Assembly: GCA_049840435.1 (NCBI GenBank)
Contig: JASGKY010000025.1
Location: 1-64,000 of the forward strand
Origin: JADLHS01 sp049840435
GTDB lineage: Bacteria > Verrucomicrobiota > Verrucomicrobiia > Limisphaerales > JADLHS01
Length of the DNA stretch: 64,000 nt
Direction of reading: 5' to 3'
Shown here: positions 45,555 through 54,125 of the stretch, one piece after another
Layout of the letters: every line of letters starts with the position of its first letter
Numbering within the stretch: the stretch's first letter is position 1
Translations under genes and position numbers: made by a program
The notes under the pieces: generated by a model
The model's database searches: none
The model's input: only the letters and a program-made list of their open reading frames with translations
What the model was told of the DNA's origin: nothing

Positions 45555-46124
45555 ATGAAACACAAAATCTCAGTCACTAAAATCAAGCGACGTGGTGTTT
45601 CAACGTGGCAGGTGCGTTGGACTGAGGCTGGTCGCGCGCATCGAAAATTCTTTGATACAAAACTGGGTGCGGAGGCTCATGCAGCCATCGTCAGCGGCGA
45701 GATTTTAAGTCATCGGAAACGGATAATGGCCATGAGTCAATCCGATGTCGAAAAACTCCTGTTGGTTCACAGTGAATCTCAGAGGCGCGGCATTGATCTG
45801 GCGTCACTTCTTACACTGCTGCAATCTGCCAAAGATGCTCCCGCGTCACACTCAATCAAAAGCGTGATCACCGAGATGGAAGAAACGAAGCGCAAGGCGG
45901 GGCGCGATTCGGACTATCTGGACAGTTTGGAAAACATCTGCCTCGCATTCTGCAAAGGTGTTGAATCTCGCGATGTATCAAAGTTCACAGTCAAGGATGT
46001 CGAACGATTCTTGGATGGAAAGAAAATCGAATCTCGGTCAACGCTGCGCTCGCGACTCTCCACGATGTTCAAGTTCGCAGTGCGTCGAGGGTATCGCGCG
46101 GACATCCGTCATTTTGAGACTTGA
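45555..46124 (+). pseudogene. Tyrosine integrase, N-terminal half only
   Basis: The product has the arm-binding start (KIKRRGVSTWQVRWTEAGR) and the SAM-like core-binding domain ending in RSRLSTMFKFAVRRGY. The expected next block and the whole catalytic domain are missing; after residue 179 the sequence is unrelated and stops. It lies next to the left att site, in the normal place for an integrase of its own element. The cut faces a cut hsdM on the other strand, so one deletion likely removed both ends. Confidence 0.75.
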
Positions 46125-46310
46125 GCCGCTGGGAAGCGAGCGAAAGGGATTTTGCGGAGCAGAAGGACGTAAGCTCGAACAAGCGGGCGCGAGTGAGCCC
46201 ACTAGAAGAAACGTCAACTGCTCCACATAGTCGCCGTAGGACAAACCGTCACCACGCAGGATGTTGCCATAATTCCATAGTTTCTGAACGAGTTGTTGAG
46301 GACTGCTCAT
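46115..46310 (-). pseudogene. hsdM: Type I restriction methyltransferase HsdM, N-terminal fragment
   Basis: The ATG at 46310 starts MSSPQQLVQKLWNYGNILR and continues to GLSYGDYVEQLTFLL, the well-known start of HsdM. After this the frame leaves the family for about 27 codons, then reads LKMTD, close to the expected FLKMTDE, and then becomes antisense to the integrase fragment. The catalytic domain (NPPF motif and SAM-binding site) is gone. It follows the AbiGi-like gene by four bases and was the last gene of the operon. Confidence 0.75.
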
Positions 46311-46314
46311 GGCA

Positions 46315-47268
46315 TTAGACTTTCCCTGCCAAATATCCATCGATATCTAGCACCGGCACATTAATTCCATGTGACTTCAGCACTGCCTTCGCACTATCCA
46401 CAGCCAGCGCTGGAACTAATACGTTCGTTGCAAAAGTGAGCACATGGTTTTTAGCAACTGTTGGATAAACGAGGCAAAAATCAACGCGCTTTCGTTTCAA
46501 ACCATTTTCATCGGTAAAGTCCTTGTCAAAAAATGCGGTCGAAGTTTGCAGAAGTTCCTGCTTCTGTTCCTCGGTGAGATCTTTTGCCAGCCGTTCACCA
46601 TCCATTGCGTAGTTCTCGATGATGCGCCATTCTCGCTGCTGATAATAGGCTAGTTCACCGTTGTGCTGAGGATTCTCGGTAGGGAGTAAAAGATTTTGGA
46701 CAGCATCAATGGTGTAAAAAAACTCCTCAAACGAGAACGGCTTGATGTCAAGATAGTCCGTTACCTTTTTTGCCTCCACTGCGGAAACGTCTGTCTGAAA
46801 TGTCGGCGACTCTAGCCGCACGATCGCCGGAAGCGTGGGCTGATTGAGCATGTTTTTAAGCTCGACCATGTTCTGGAAAAATTTCCGGATTATGTGCAGC
46901 CGACACGCAAGCATCGAACCAGCAGAATCCAAAGCAACTTCCTGGTTTCTATTTTGCGGCACATAAAACACCGGAATTCCCCCAATGCGCCTCAATGTTT
47001 CGTATGAGTATTGTATCGCGAAATCGCCAAAAGTGGCACAATGTTGTTTTAACTCACCCTTTGGTAGTTGCGTGAAACAGATTCGCCGCTGAAGTTTTTT
47101 GAGCGTCGGACCTCGCCCAGTGGCTATAGGTTCATCCCAAGCGATTACCTCGGGCGTTAGAACGAATCCGATCTTGGCGATGAGTCCCAGAGTCTTTATT
47201 CCTAAGTCAGCATTGGCTTGCTGCCCTCTGGGGAAGCAGTGGTAAAAAAACCTTTCTTCGGTGGCCAT
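46315..47268 (-). CDS. AbiGi-like protein, third gene of the retron unit
   Basis: The 317-residue soluble protein starts at the ATG at 47268, seven bases after the RT stop. The blocks ICFTQLPKGELKQHCATFG, GGIPVFYVP and QREWRIIENY follow the pattern of the AbiGi (putative antitoxin of the AbiG abortive infection system) and DUF2971-like group. The match is by eye. The place directly after the retron RT and before hsdM suggests a defence role, perhaps as an effector or a toxin neutraliser. A longer upstream frame overlaps the RT gene and is not used. Confidence 0.6.
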   Translation of the reverse strand: MATEERFFYHCFPRGQQANADLGIKTLGLIAKIGFVLTPEVIAWDEPIATGRGPTLKKLQRRICFTQLPKGELKQHCATFGDFAIQYSYETLRRIGGIPVFYVPQNRNQEVALDSAGSMLACRLHIIRKFFQNMVELKNMLNQPTLPAIVRLESPTFQTDVSAVEAKKVTDYLDIKPFSFEEFFYTIDAVQNLLLPTENPQHNGELAYYQQREWRIIENYAMDGERLAKDLTEEQKQELLQTSTAFFDKDFTDENGLKRKRVDFCLVYPTVAKNHVLTFATNVLVPALAVDSAKAVLKSHGINVPVLDIDGYLAGKV

Positions 47269-47275
47269 AAATAAC

Positions 47276-48406
47276 TCAGATTCCAAGGATTCCCCAAGGG
47301 AGGGCTTCAAATTCTGCTCTGCGCTCAGCCGCAAATTGCTCGTCAACTTGCGCCGCGTAAGCAATGAGCCCGCGGACGTGCTCACGAAAGCCAATCAATG
47401 AGCGAAACTTCCGTCGTTCACAATGCACGCGAATACCCTTCGTGCGTGCATGGAACAAGTGCATGCGCAATTTGTCTCTGAATGCCTTGGTCAATCGGGG
47501 CGCGCCTGAATCAACCAACAACCCGGTCACCACACGTCGTGCGCTTGGTGGGACAACATGAGTTTTCGTCTCGTTTCTTCTGAGTCCGAGAGATGTTAAT
47601 GCTGCGGTGATTTCCTTCACGAGTGATTTAGCCCGCGTCCGGTCGAAATCCATTGCCGAGAATACGATGTCATCCGCGTATCGCGTTATCACCCCGCCGT
47701 GCTTGGTCGCTAATTCTGCCAAGCGGCTATCGAGTTCGGCGCAAACCAGATTCGCAAGCATCGGACTTGTGGGTGCGCCCTGTGGTAGATGTCCGACTAC
47801 CTGTGTCATGTATGGTTGGATGGCATAGGGTCGGCTGTTTGAACGCCAACGCCGTTGGTCGCGCTTGGACTCGCCTCCCGGAAAGCGCGTGCAGAGGCGG
47901 GTCAACTCGAATGACAGCAAGGGGGGATATCCTATGGAACGAAACACCTTGTAAACTTGTCGTTCCGAAATTGATTCAAAGAAGCTCTTTACATCGACCT
48001 TAACAAGCCAGCGACATCGACTGTGCTGTTCAGCGTTTTTGAATGGGCTAGAACCCTCTGAGTAAGCGGTCGATATGGGACTCACCTTCGCGACGGCGAG
48101 GATGTTCTCGTGAATCCACGTTTGCACACGCATTAGCGTCACCTCCGGCACAGTAATCTGGCGGTAACCGCCGCTGCGCTTCCGGATGTTGAAAACCTTA
48201 TATGGATCGAATTTCCGCGAGACAATATCTCGCAGATACTTGTATGGCACGTTGCAGATTGCAGCCAAATGACCAAGCGTGAAGACGACAGGCACACCCT
48301 TTAGTCTTAGCCGTTCTCCTTCCTCGATGAGTTTCTGAAGAGCGTCAGGCGCAACGCCTTTGGCTGTTGCAGCTGCTTTAAAAGAATGTGGTGTCCAGTC
48401 ACTCAT
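47276..48406 (-). CDS. Retron reverse transcriptase
   Basis: The 376-residue protein has a single RT domain from about residue 40. The active site is RYADDIVFSA (residues 242-251). Two signatures that set retron RTs apart are present: NAEQH (the NAxxH motif, 124-128) and VTG (293-295). HLPQGAPTSPMLANL (206-220) is the typical RT block 4. The enzyme would copy part of the ncRNA next to it into msDNA linked to a guanosine. The ATG at 48406 lies inside the a2 strand of the ncRNA, so pairing of a1 with a2 may hide the start. Confidence 0.93.
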   Translation of the reverse strand: MSDWTPHSFKAAATAKGVAPDALQKLIEEGERLRLKGVPVVFTLGHLAAICNVPYKYLRDIVSRKFDPYKVFNIRKRSGGYRQITVPEVTLMRVQTWIHENILAVAKVSPISTAYSEGSSPFKNAEQHSRCRWLVKVDVKSFFESISERQVYKVFRSIGYPPLLSFELTRLCTRFPGGESKRDQRRWRSNSRPYAIQPYMTQVVGHLPQGAPTSPMLANLVCAELDSRLAELATKHGGVITRYADDIVFSAMDFDRTRAKSLVKEITAALTSLGLRRNETKTHVVPPSARRVVTGLLVDSGAPRLTKAFRDKLRMHLFHARTKGIRVHCERRKFRSLIGFREHVRGLIAYAAQVDEQFAAERRAEFEALPWGILGI

Positions 48407-48600
48407 CTACTTTGACTCGCGGAGCGAGATGTGAGCGGCATGCGTAGAGAGACACCGAATCGTAAGCGCATGGCGCTCACAACTGGCTCTTTAGCAGCGG
48501 CTATTACGCGGATAGTGGATTCCACTTCCATGTTGTCGAACACCGTCCCGGGGCTACTCCACCGTGGGCAGTGCGTTGCTAGATGTTCTCTGGACACCAC
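48388..48600 (-). ncRNA. Retron ncRNA (msr-msd)
   Basis: Read on the minus strand, GTGGTGTCCAG (48600-48590) pairs perfectly with CTGGACACCAC (48398-48388). After a small bulge the stem continues with CATCTA (48585-48580) and TAGATG (48409-48404). This is the a1/a2 stem. The next base is a G at 48579 in the context TAGC, the usual branch site. A msr hairpin with stem GGA-AGTGG, loop AAT and CCACT-A-TCC lies in the first half. The msd is a 14-bp stem with one mismatch (GTGAGCGCCATGCG with CGCATGCCGCTCAC, 48480-48431) and a 22-base loop, followed by a short CTCGC/GCGAG hairpin. The RNA overlaps the last codons of the PRTase gene and the first codons of the RT gene. Confidence 0.82.
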
Positions 48601-49759
48601 AAATTGATTTTTTGAATTGCATTGGGATATAACCAATTCCTCGCTCAATGGAGGCATCACGGTTAGCCGTTGGCGGCAGAAACGATTTCTTTGACCGCTG
48701 GACAATATCTCGACCAAAGTCTGTCAAAAGATTTTCTCCATTCACCAAACCCATTTCCTGGCCGGTCGTAAGCAAGCTATGAATATGTGACGTTTTGAGC
48801 GTCATTACCTTATTCAGATTGGCTGCTGCATAACCACGATGAAGCAAAGACAGCACTGCGATTAACTCAACATATTGAGGACTACGCTTCCGGCCTTCCA
48901 TCTCGCGAATCAATGATAGCGCGCCCCGATGGCGTTCGGCATCCCAGAGCAATTGTGACGTCCGGCCGCAGTCGGTTGCACTAGAAAAGCACTGATGGAG
49001 GTCGGGTGGAATCCCTCGTCCAGGAAACAGAGCCTCAAACGTCTTCCCGTGTTTCCACAAAATTGTGGGGCAATTGTCGGGGCAGCCGTGCTGGAAAACT
49101 AATGGAACGCCGAGATGTCCCATTCCCATCGGATAGATGGGCAATTCGGTGCGCTTTGCATTGCGTTCGCACAATTCAACCACAGCTTCCGGCCAATAAT
49201 TCGTCTGAGCACTCAGCCGAAGATCAAAGCGCACATGGTCGGGCCTGAGAAATGTAATGTGCTCATGCATCGCCTCCAAGCCGACATCATGAATTGCATA
49301 GCCCGCTATCCAGAGTTCGATACGGTGGTAGGAATGCCAACTCCTGATCGTCGGGGAAAGCATCCACAAATCCCAGAATTCGTTCACGCGTTGTCCAGAC
49401 CCGACAAAATCTTCCAACAGCAAGATATGTCTGACCCTCTTGTCGATCATGTCTTGGTGGCTGGGTTCAATCAGGAGTCTTTCAGGGTAAACCCGGTCCA
49501 AGTTGGTCATCGCGTGCCTCAAACGATCAGCACTGTTTGGCGTGCCAGAAGGAAAGATGATTCGTTTGTCGATGGGGAATACAGCTATCAGCCCTGTAGT
49601 CGCCGAAATAATCTGTTCAGCGGCCTTAGCAAGCGCTGCTTCAGACTCCCCAAATGAAACCAGTTTTAGGCCATCCAGCAAAAGGCGGGCAATATGAATG
49701 TCGCGTGCATCAAATTGACGCAGCCATTCAATTCCCAATTTGTGCTCTGAAAGCCTCAT
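48554..49759 (-). CDS. Phosphoribosyltransferase-like protein with C-terminal winged HTH, retron effector candidate
   Basis: From the ATG at 49759 the protein has 401 residues. The HILLLEDFVGSGQRV block (111-125) is the PRPP-binding loop of the PRTase-CE type found in bacterial conflict systems. The later HGCPDNCPTILWKHGK and LFPGRGIPP segments also fit that group. Residues of about 294-360 look like a winged helix (YVELIAVLSLLHRGYAA, then LNKVMTLKTSHIHSLL). PRTase plus winged HTH is the partner set of a known retron group (type III in the Mestre scheme). The ATG overlaps the hsdS stop as ATGA. Confidence 0.78.
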   Translation of the reverse strand: MRLSEHKLGIEWLRQFDARDIHIARLLLDGLKLVSFGESEAALAKAAEQIISATTGLIAVFPIDKRIIFPSGTPNSADRLRHAMTNLDRVYPERLLIEPSHQDMIDKRVRHILLLEDFVGSGQRVNEFWDLWMLSPTIRSWHSYHRIELWIAGYAIHDVGLEAMHEHITFLRPDHVRFDLRLSAQTNYWPEAVVELCERNAKRTELPIYPMGMGHLGVPLVFQHGCPDNCPTILWKHGKTFEALFPGRGIPPDLHQCFSSATDCGRTSQLLWDAERHRGALSLIREMEGRKRSPQYVELIAVLSLLHRGYAAANLNKVMTLKTSHIHSLLTTGQEMGLVNGENLLTDFGRDIVQRSKKSFLPPTANRDASIERGIGYIPMQFKKSICGVQRTSSNALPTVE

Positions 49760-51099
49760 TTGGTAAGTCCTCCGGTGAAGGCTTTTTGGAGGACGGACTG
49801 GCGGAGGCGGGTGGCGCGCTGGAGGTTGGCCGACACCACCGACTCCATCTCCTCCACCACGCTCAACCGCCGCTCCACTTCCGCCACAATCCGCGTTTGC
49901 TCGGCCAGCGGGGGAAGTGGGATGGCGAGAGCCTGCAATTTCGTGCCGTTCACGTTGGCTTGCCCGACCTGTTGGCTGACACAACCGGCAATCCATGCGC
50001 GACCGAAAACTGAGTTGATGTAATACGCAACCAAGTCGGGCACGCAACCAGCACAGAGCCGAACACGAATCAAATACGACGCGAACGAGCAAGGCTCAGG
50101 CGTGCCGCGGAACACTGCTGTTTTGCCGACAAGTTCAGCGCTGTTCGTGCGGTTAAAAAGCAGATCACCTTTCTGAAGTAGCAATTCAGGGAATTCGTCG
50201 TGGGCTTTGGGCAGATACTTCAGTTTATCGAAGACAAGTTTGCCATCGTCTATGTTTCCCATCCGCAAAACTGGAATGCCAGTGTCGTTTTCGCTGGTCT
50301 TGGCGGAACTGCCATATTGGACGAGCGCAGCCAGTTGTTCGACGCTTGCCCACTTCCAGCCTTCGGGGAGGGTCGGGAGGTTGGCGGTGTCCGGGGCAGC
50401 GGGTTCTTTGTATTGGCCGCGGCCGGTCCAGTTCTTCCGGCGCTCGGCGAGAATCCGTTTCAGCAATTGTTCGCCACTCTCGAATTGCTTCTGACCTCTG
50501 CCCTCTGACTTCTGAAGCTCTGCCTCCGTGGGGACGAGTTGGCCTTCGCAGGCGGCTTTGAGGACGGCGGCGCGGTAGCGTTTGAGGTTGGCCTGCACCC
50601 GCCGCAACGCCGCCACCCCCGCCTCCAGCCGCGTGAATTGCTTCTCAATCTCGGAAACGATACGGCCCTGCTCGGGAAGTGGTGGAAGCAAGAAATCGCG
50701 CTCGAAAGTTTTGCGAACGACAACAAACGGTTGTGCCGAACCGCTGCGTTCCCAAAACCGTTCGTCGTTGACGCGATACCAAAGAAATTTTCGGTCAATC
50801 TTTTCTACGTCCGGCCAGACCACGTGCGTGTTAGCTATGGCTGACCATTTCCCCGAAGCCAGAAAACATTTTCCGCAACGAGCGCCGACGGCTGAAACGA
50901 TTATTGCGTCGCCTTCGTGTTCAAATGCATCTCGCCACACATCTTGGCCGGATGCGCTGTAAGCCGGAAACAATCCGTCCGCCGGAGCATCATTCAATTT
51001 CCCTTTGATGAGCTTGCCATTACCGGAGTGGTGGCGAGTCACGTCTAGCAGGCGCGTTGTTCGCCATGAATTCACGGGCGTTTGCATTGTTGCACTCAT
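49756..51099 (-). CDS. hsdS: Type I restriction-modification specificity subunit HsdS
   Basis: The 447-residue protein has two target recognition domains, each followed by a conserved helix: LPPLPEQGRIVSEIEKQF at about 130 and LPPLAEQTRIVAEVERRL near the end. The final RLRQSVLQKAFTGGL is typical. It would set the DNA sequence recognised by an HsdM/HsdR complex. Both ends show four-base ATGA overlaps: with the hsdR remnant upstream and with the PRTase gene downstream. It has no intact HsdM partner in the window. Confidence 0.93.
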   Translation of the reverse strand: MSATMQTPVNSWRTTRLLDVTRHHSGNGKLIKGKLNDAPADGLFPAYSASGQDVWRDAFEHEGDAIIVSAVGARCGKCFLASGKWSAIANTHVVWPDVEKIDRKFLWYRVNDERFWERSGSAQPFVVVRKTFERDFLLPPLPEQGRIVSEIEKQFTRLEAGVAALRRVQANLKRYRAAVLKAACEGQLVPTEAELQKSEGRGQKQFESGEQLLKRILAERRKNWTGRGQYKEPAAPDTANLPTLPEGWKWASVEQLAALVQYGSSAKTSENDTGIPVLRMGNIDDGKLVFDKLKYLPKAHDEFPELLLQKGDLLFNRTNSAELVGKTAVFRGTPEPCSFASYLIRVRLCAGCVPDLVAYYINSVFGRAWIAGCVSQQVGQANVNGTKLQALAIPLPPLAEQTRIVAEVERRLSVVEEMESVVSANLQRATRLRQSVLQKAFTGGLTK

Positions 51100-51253
51100 G
51101 CCGCGAGCACCTCGTTGAGTTCATCGAGCAGCTTGGGCAGTTGTTCGCCGAACAACTGGTGCGCTTTGCCGAGTCCGCCGCGCTGGCTGAACGGCGCGTA
51201 ATCGAAATCGTCCGGCTCAGTGCTCAGACTGGTGGCGATGTGGTCGCAACGGT
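51096..51253 (-). pseudogene. Remnant of an hsdR 3' end
   Basis: The minus strand encodes the last 49 residues of HsdR (from DHIATSLS to the stop), with 46 of 49 identical to the end of the intact hsdR at 54126, but with many silent changes in the DNA. Its stop overlaps the hsdS ATG. There is no start. It shows that hsdS once followed directly on an hsdR gene and that the TPR and HAD genes came in between. Confidence 0.85.
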
Positions 51254-53182
51254 TCATGATGCCAATGCTTCGTTAAGCATCCGCTGCACCACGCCGTGCG
51301 CGGGTTCAGGCAGGGGCTTCTCTTTTTGCAACAGCGCAAGCTTCTCCCGGTATTCTGGCAGGACGTTCGGTCGGGCGCGTTTCATCGCCAGCAGGGTTTG
51401 TGCTAAAAGAATTCTCACACCGACATGTTGCGGGAAATCCAGGCACAATTGCAAATTGCCATCCACGATCTCGCGTTCGCCACTAAGCCCCCCCCTGCCC
51501 ACGCCATCCATCCCGGCGCAACGGACGGCCAGCAGTTGTTCCAAGCGCAACAGGTAGCCGGCAAAGTGCGACGCGGGGGGAACTTGATACTGCGGCGGGG
51601 CGGAAACGGTTTGGACTTCGGCCTGGTCGCGGAGCAACGTGAGCAACTGGCGCGCAAGGGCGGGAATACCTTCCTCCGGTTTCGCAAACGGAAAGCTGCC
51701 GGTCAGCGTGCCGAGGCATTTGGCATCAATGGTCCGCACGAGGCGCAGGTCGGCGCTCCACGGCTCGGCGTTGGGTTTCAGATGGATGATGACGACGTAA
51801 TCGCTTTTGAGTTCGGCCTGGCGGGCGGAGGTGGCGGCGGTTTCATCTTCCCACGGTCCGCCACTGAGCACGAATCCGGGGGAGTCGCCCATGATCCAAG
51901 GCACGAGCGTTTGCACGCGGGCGTTGCTGGTGAATTCGATTTGTTCCGCCAGAAAGAGCGGCAGGGCGCGACTCATGCGTCCGGGGGCATCGGACATTTG
52001 TTTCTGCATCCGCTTGGAATTGGTGGCGATCTCGGCGGTGCTGCCAAGCAAGGCCACGGTGGGCGCATCGGCGGGTTTGGCCGGGAACAGTTCGGCGGCG
52101 GGCGATTCGGGTTTGAGCCACACCGGACCGACAATGGTGAGCATGGCGATCTGCGGCACTTCCTTCGGAACATCGGCGAGAGCGACGCGGGCCTTGGCGA
52201 TTTCAGTGTCCCAATAGGCCAGATGCTCTTTCCAATCGGTGCGATTGAGGGCGTAGAGTTGATCCAATAACCGGCGGGCGGCATCGAGTTGGCCGAGATC
52301 GAAATAGGCTTTGATGAGATTGTTACCGACCGTCAGGCCGTGATTGGCCGCGTCATAGTGTGGCTCGACCAGTTGCAGGATTTCCGGGAGATGCCCGGCA
52401 TTGCCGAGGTCACCGCTGATCTGCTGGAGCAGATCGGTGGGAATGGGTTTGCCGGCATGGGCGAGGGATTCTTGATACAAGACGAGGGCCTGATCCGATT
52501 GACGCGCTTTGAGAGCATTGCGGGCGAGCCAGAGTTGCGCCCGCCAACTGCCGGGCAACGCAGCAATCCGCCGCAGACAGTCGGACTCGGCGGCCTCGCC
52601 CCCGCGGTCGCGATGGATGGCAACATACCAGCCGCAGGTGTTCTCAACATTCGGATCGAGGGTGAGCGCCTCCCATAACGTGGTTTCGACTTCGGCATGT
52701 TTGCCCCGCGCGAAGTGGACCTTGGCCAGATTGTTGAGGAGCAAACCGTCGCGGCCATGCTGGTTGAGTGCATCGGTGAGCAGTCGTTCGGCTTCGTCCA
52801 GTTTCTCGACCTTGAGCAGCACGAAGGCGAGGAGGTTGACGGCGCGTTTGGGTTGCGGATCAATCCGGCAAAGCTGGCGCGCAGGTTCGACGCAATCGGA
52901 AAGGAAGCCATCATTCAGCGCGTTGTTGATGAGGGCGGCGAGTTCGTCCGGCTTGTTCCAGTTGTTGCGGAAGTTCAGCGGCAGAACTTTGGTGCGCCAT
53001 TCTTCGCGGGGGATTTCCCCGATGCGCCCGTAAGCGTCCCAGACCTTCATCATGGCCGGAGCACCGGGAGCATCCACCGATGCCGCTTTCTTCGGCGGAA
53101 GCTGCGCGGGTTTGAACGGGGCCGGCGCGGCGGCGGGGGGCATGGGCTTGCTGCGCCCAAATAATTTATCGAGGAAACTCAT
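51254..53182 (-). CDS. TPR-repeat protein of unknown function, 642 aa
   Basis: The protein has an N-terminal low-complexity stretch (residues 12-45, Pro/Ala-rich), then tetratricopeptide-like helices from about 80 to 330 (NLLAFVLLKVEKLDEAERLL; NNLAKVHFARGKHAEVETTL). The C-terminal 300 residues form a separate mixed domain with PWIMGDSPGFVLSGGPWEDE and DYVVIIHLKP. No signal or membrane segment is seen. I do not know the family. It lies in a cassette with a HAD phosphatase between hsdR and hsdS. Confidence 0.7.
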   Translation of the reverse strand: MSFLDKLFGRSKPMPPAAAPAPFKPAQLPPKKAASVDAPGAPAMMKVWDAYGRIGEIPREEWRTKVLPLNFRNNWNKPDELAALINNALNDGFLSDCVEPARQLCRIDPQPKRAVNLLAFVLLKVEKLDEAERLLTDALNQHGRDGLLLNNLAKVHFARGKHAEVETTLWEALTLDPNVENTCGWYVAIHRDRGGEAAESDCLRRIAALPGSWRAQLWLARNALKARQSDQALVLYQESLAHAGKPIPTDLLQQISGDLGNAGHLPEILQLVEPHYDAANHGLTVGNNLIKAYFDLGQLDAARRLLDQLYALNRTDWKEHLAYWDTEIAKARVALADVPKEVPQIAMLTIVGPVWLKPESPAAELFPAKPADAPTVALLGSTAEIATNSKRMQKQMSDAPGRMSRALPLFLAEQIEFTSNARVQTLVPWIMGDSPGFVLSGGPWEDETAATSARQAELKSDYVVIIHLKPNAEPWSADLRLVRTIDAKCLGTLTGSFPFAKPEEGIPALARQLLTLLRDQAEVQTVSAPPQYQVPPASHFAGYLLRLEQLLAVRCAGMDGVGRGGLSGEREIVDGNLQLCLDFPQHVGVRILLAQTLLAMKRARPNVLPEYREKLALLQKEKPLPEPAHGVVQRMLNEALAS

Positions 53183-53255
53183 GCGGCGAGACGAGTATTT
53201 AGTTCATCCAGCAACTGGCCCCAGCTTTCAGCTTGAACGGATTCCGTGAAAATTA

Positions 53256-54107
53256 TCAAGCGATAGGCGGGTTGGGATTCCAGCGGGTCAACAAACCAAG
53301 CTTGGGAGCTTCAGCCGCCGTGACGACAGGACGGACGGGTTGCGGTTGGAAAGGCACTGGCGTCGGTTCGTCTGTGGCAGGGTAATCAACGCCGCCACTT
53401 TTGATTTTTAAGGATTGCCGCCAGGCACCATAGACCGAGTTTGGAAAAGCAATCCAATCAAAGCCCCAGCGCGTTTTGTCCTGCTCCGCATTGGCGGCGC
53501 GCTGGTCGTAGCGAACCTTATGAGAATACCGGTCGGCATCATGATCGGAGAGACTATCGCCCATCTGAACAAGCGGCGAAACGCCGAAGCGTTGCGCGAG
53601 CCATGCAAATTGTTCTTTTTTCTTCGTCAGCACGCCATTGATAGACATGCCCGCCAAAAAGAGCTGAGAGTTCTGGGGAGATATGCTGAAGTCAGCGAGG
53701 GGAAAGCCCAAGGCTTGCAAGTTTGCCGCTGTCTCCGCACGAGTATCTTCAAACCGGCTGGTGACATAACAAATGGTGACGCCGAGGCTGGCGGCATAGG
53801 TCATAAATTCAATCGCCCCAGGGGTGGCCCTCGCCTGTTGAGCCCGACACCAAATCCGCCAGGTGTCGTCATGAAAATCCCGGCCCGTCTGGATCAACCA
53901 CGCATTGTAGGCGGAGTTGTCGAGGATGGTTTCATCACAATCTGTAACCAAATAGAAGGTTGCCGCCGTGGCGCCAGCAGCTTTGCGTTTAGCGATTTCT
54001 GCATCCAGCCGCATTCTTGCCAGCGCGAAACACTGAAGATAAAGCGCATAATCCTCGGCTGCGGTTTGGTCATAAACAAGCGCGTCAATGGTATTGTGGT
54101 ATTGCAT
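53256..54107 (-). CDS. HAD acid phosphatase (class B/C, e(P4)-like) without signal peptide
   Basis: The DxDxT motif is in VTDCDETILDNSAYNAW (nucleophile and general acid), the motif II serine in YVTSRFED, the lysine in LTKKKEQF and the final acidic pair in QMGDSLSDHDADR. These are the blocks of class B/C acid phosphatases, which are normally exported lipoproteins that take phosphate from nucleotides. Here the protein starts at MQYHNTIDALVYDQTAAEDYA with no signal, so it should be cytoplasmic. With the TPR gene it forms a cassette in the restriction operon. A nucleotide or nicotinamide-nucleotide substrate is possible, but that is inference. Confidence 0.75.
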   Translation of the reverse strand: MQYHNTIDALVYDQTAAEDYALYLQCFALARMRLDAEIAKRKAAGATAATFYLVTDCDETILDNSAYNAWLIQTGRDFHDDTWRIWCRAQQARATPGAIEFMTYAASLGVTICYVTSRFEDTRAETAANLQALGFPLADFSISPQNSQLFLAGMSINGVLTKKKEQFAWLAQRFGVSPLVQMGDSLSDHDADRYSHKVRYDQRAANAEQDKTRWGFDWIAFPNSVYGAWRQSLKIKSGGVDYPATDEPTPVPFQPQPVRPVVTAAEAPKLGLLTRWNPNPPIA

Positions 54108-54125
54108 GTTTGTTTGTGGTTTCGG

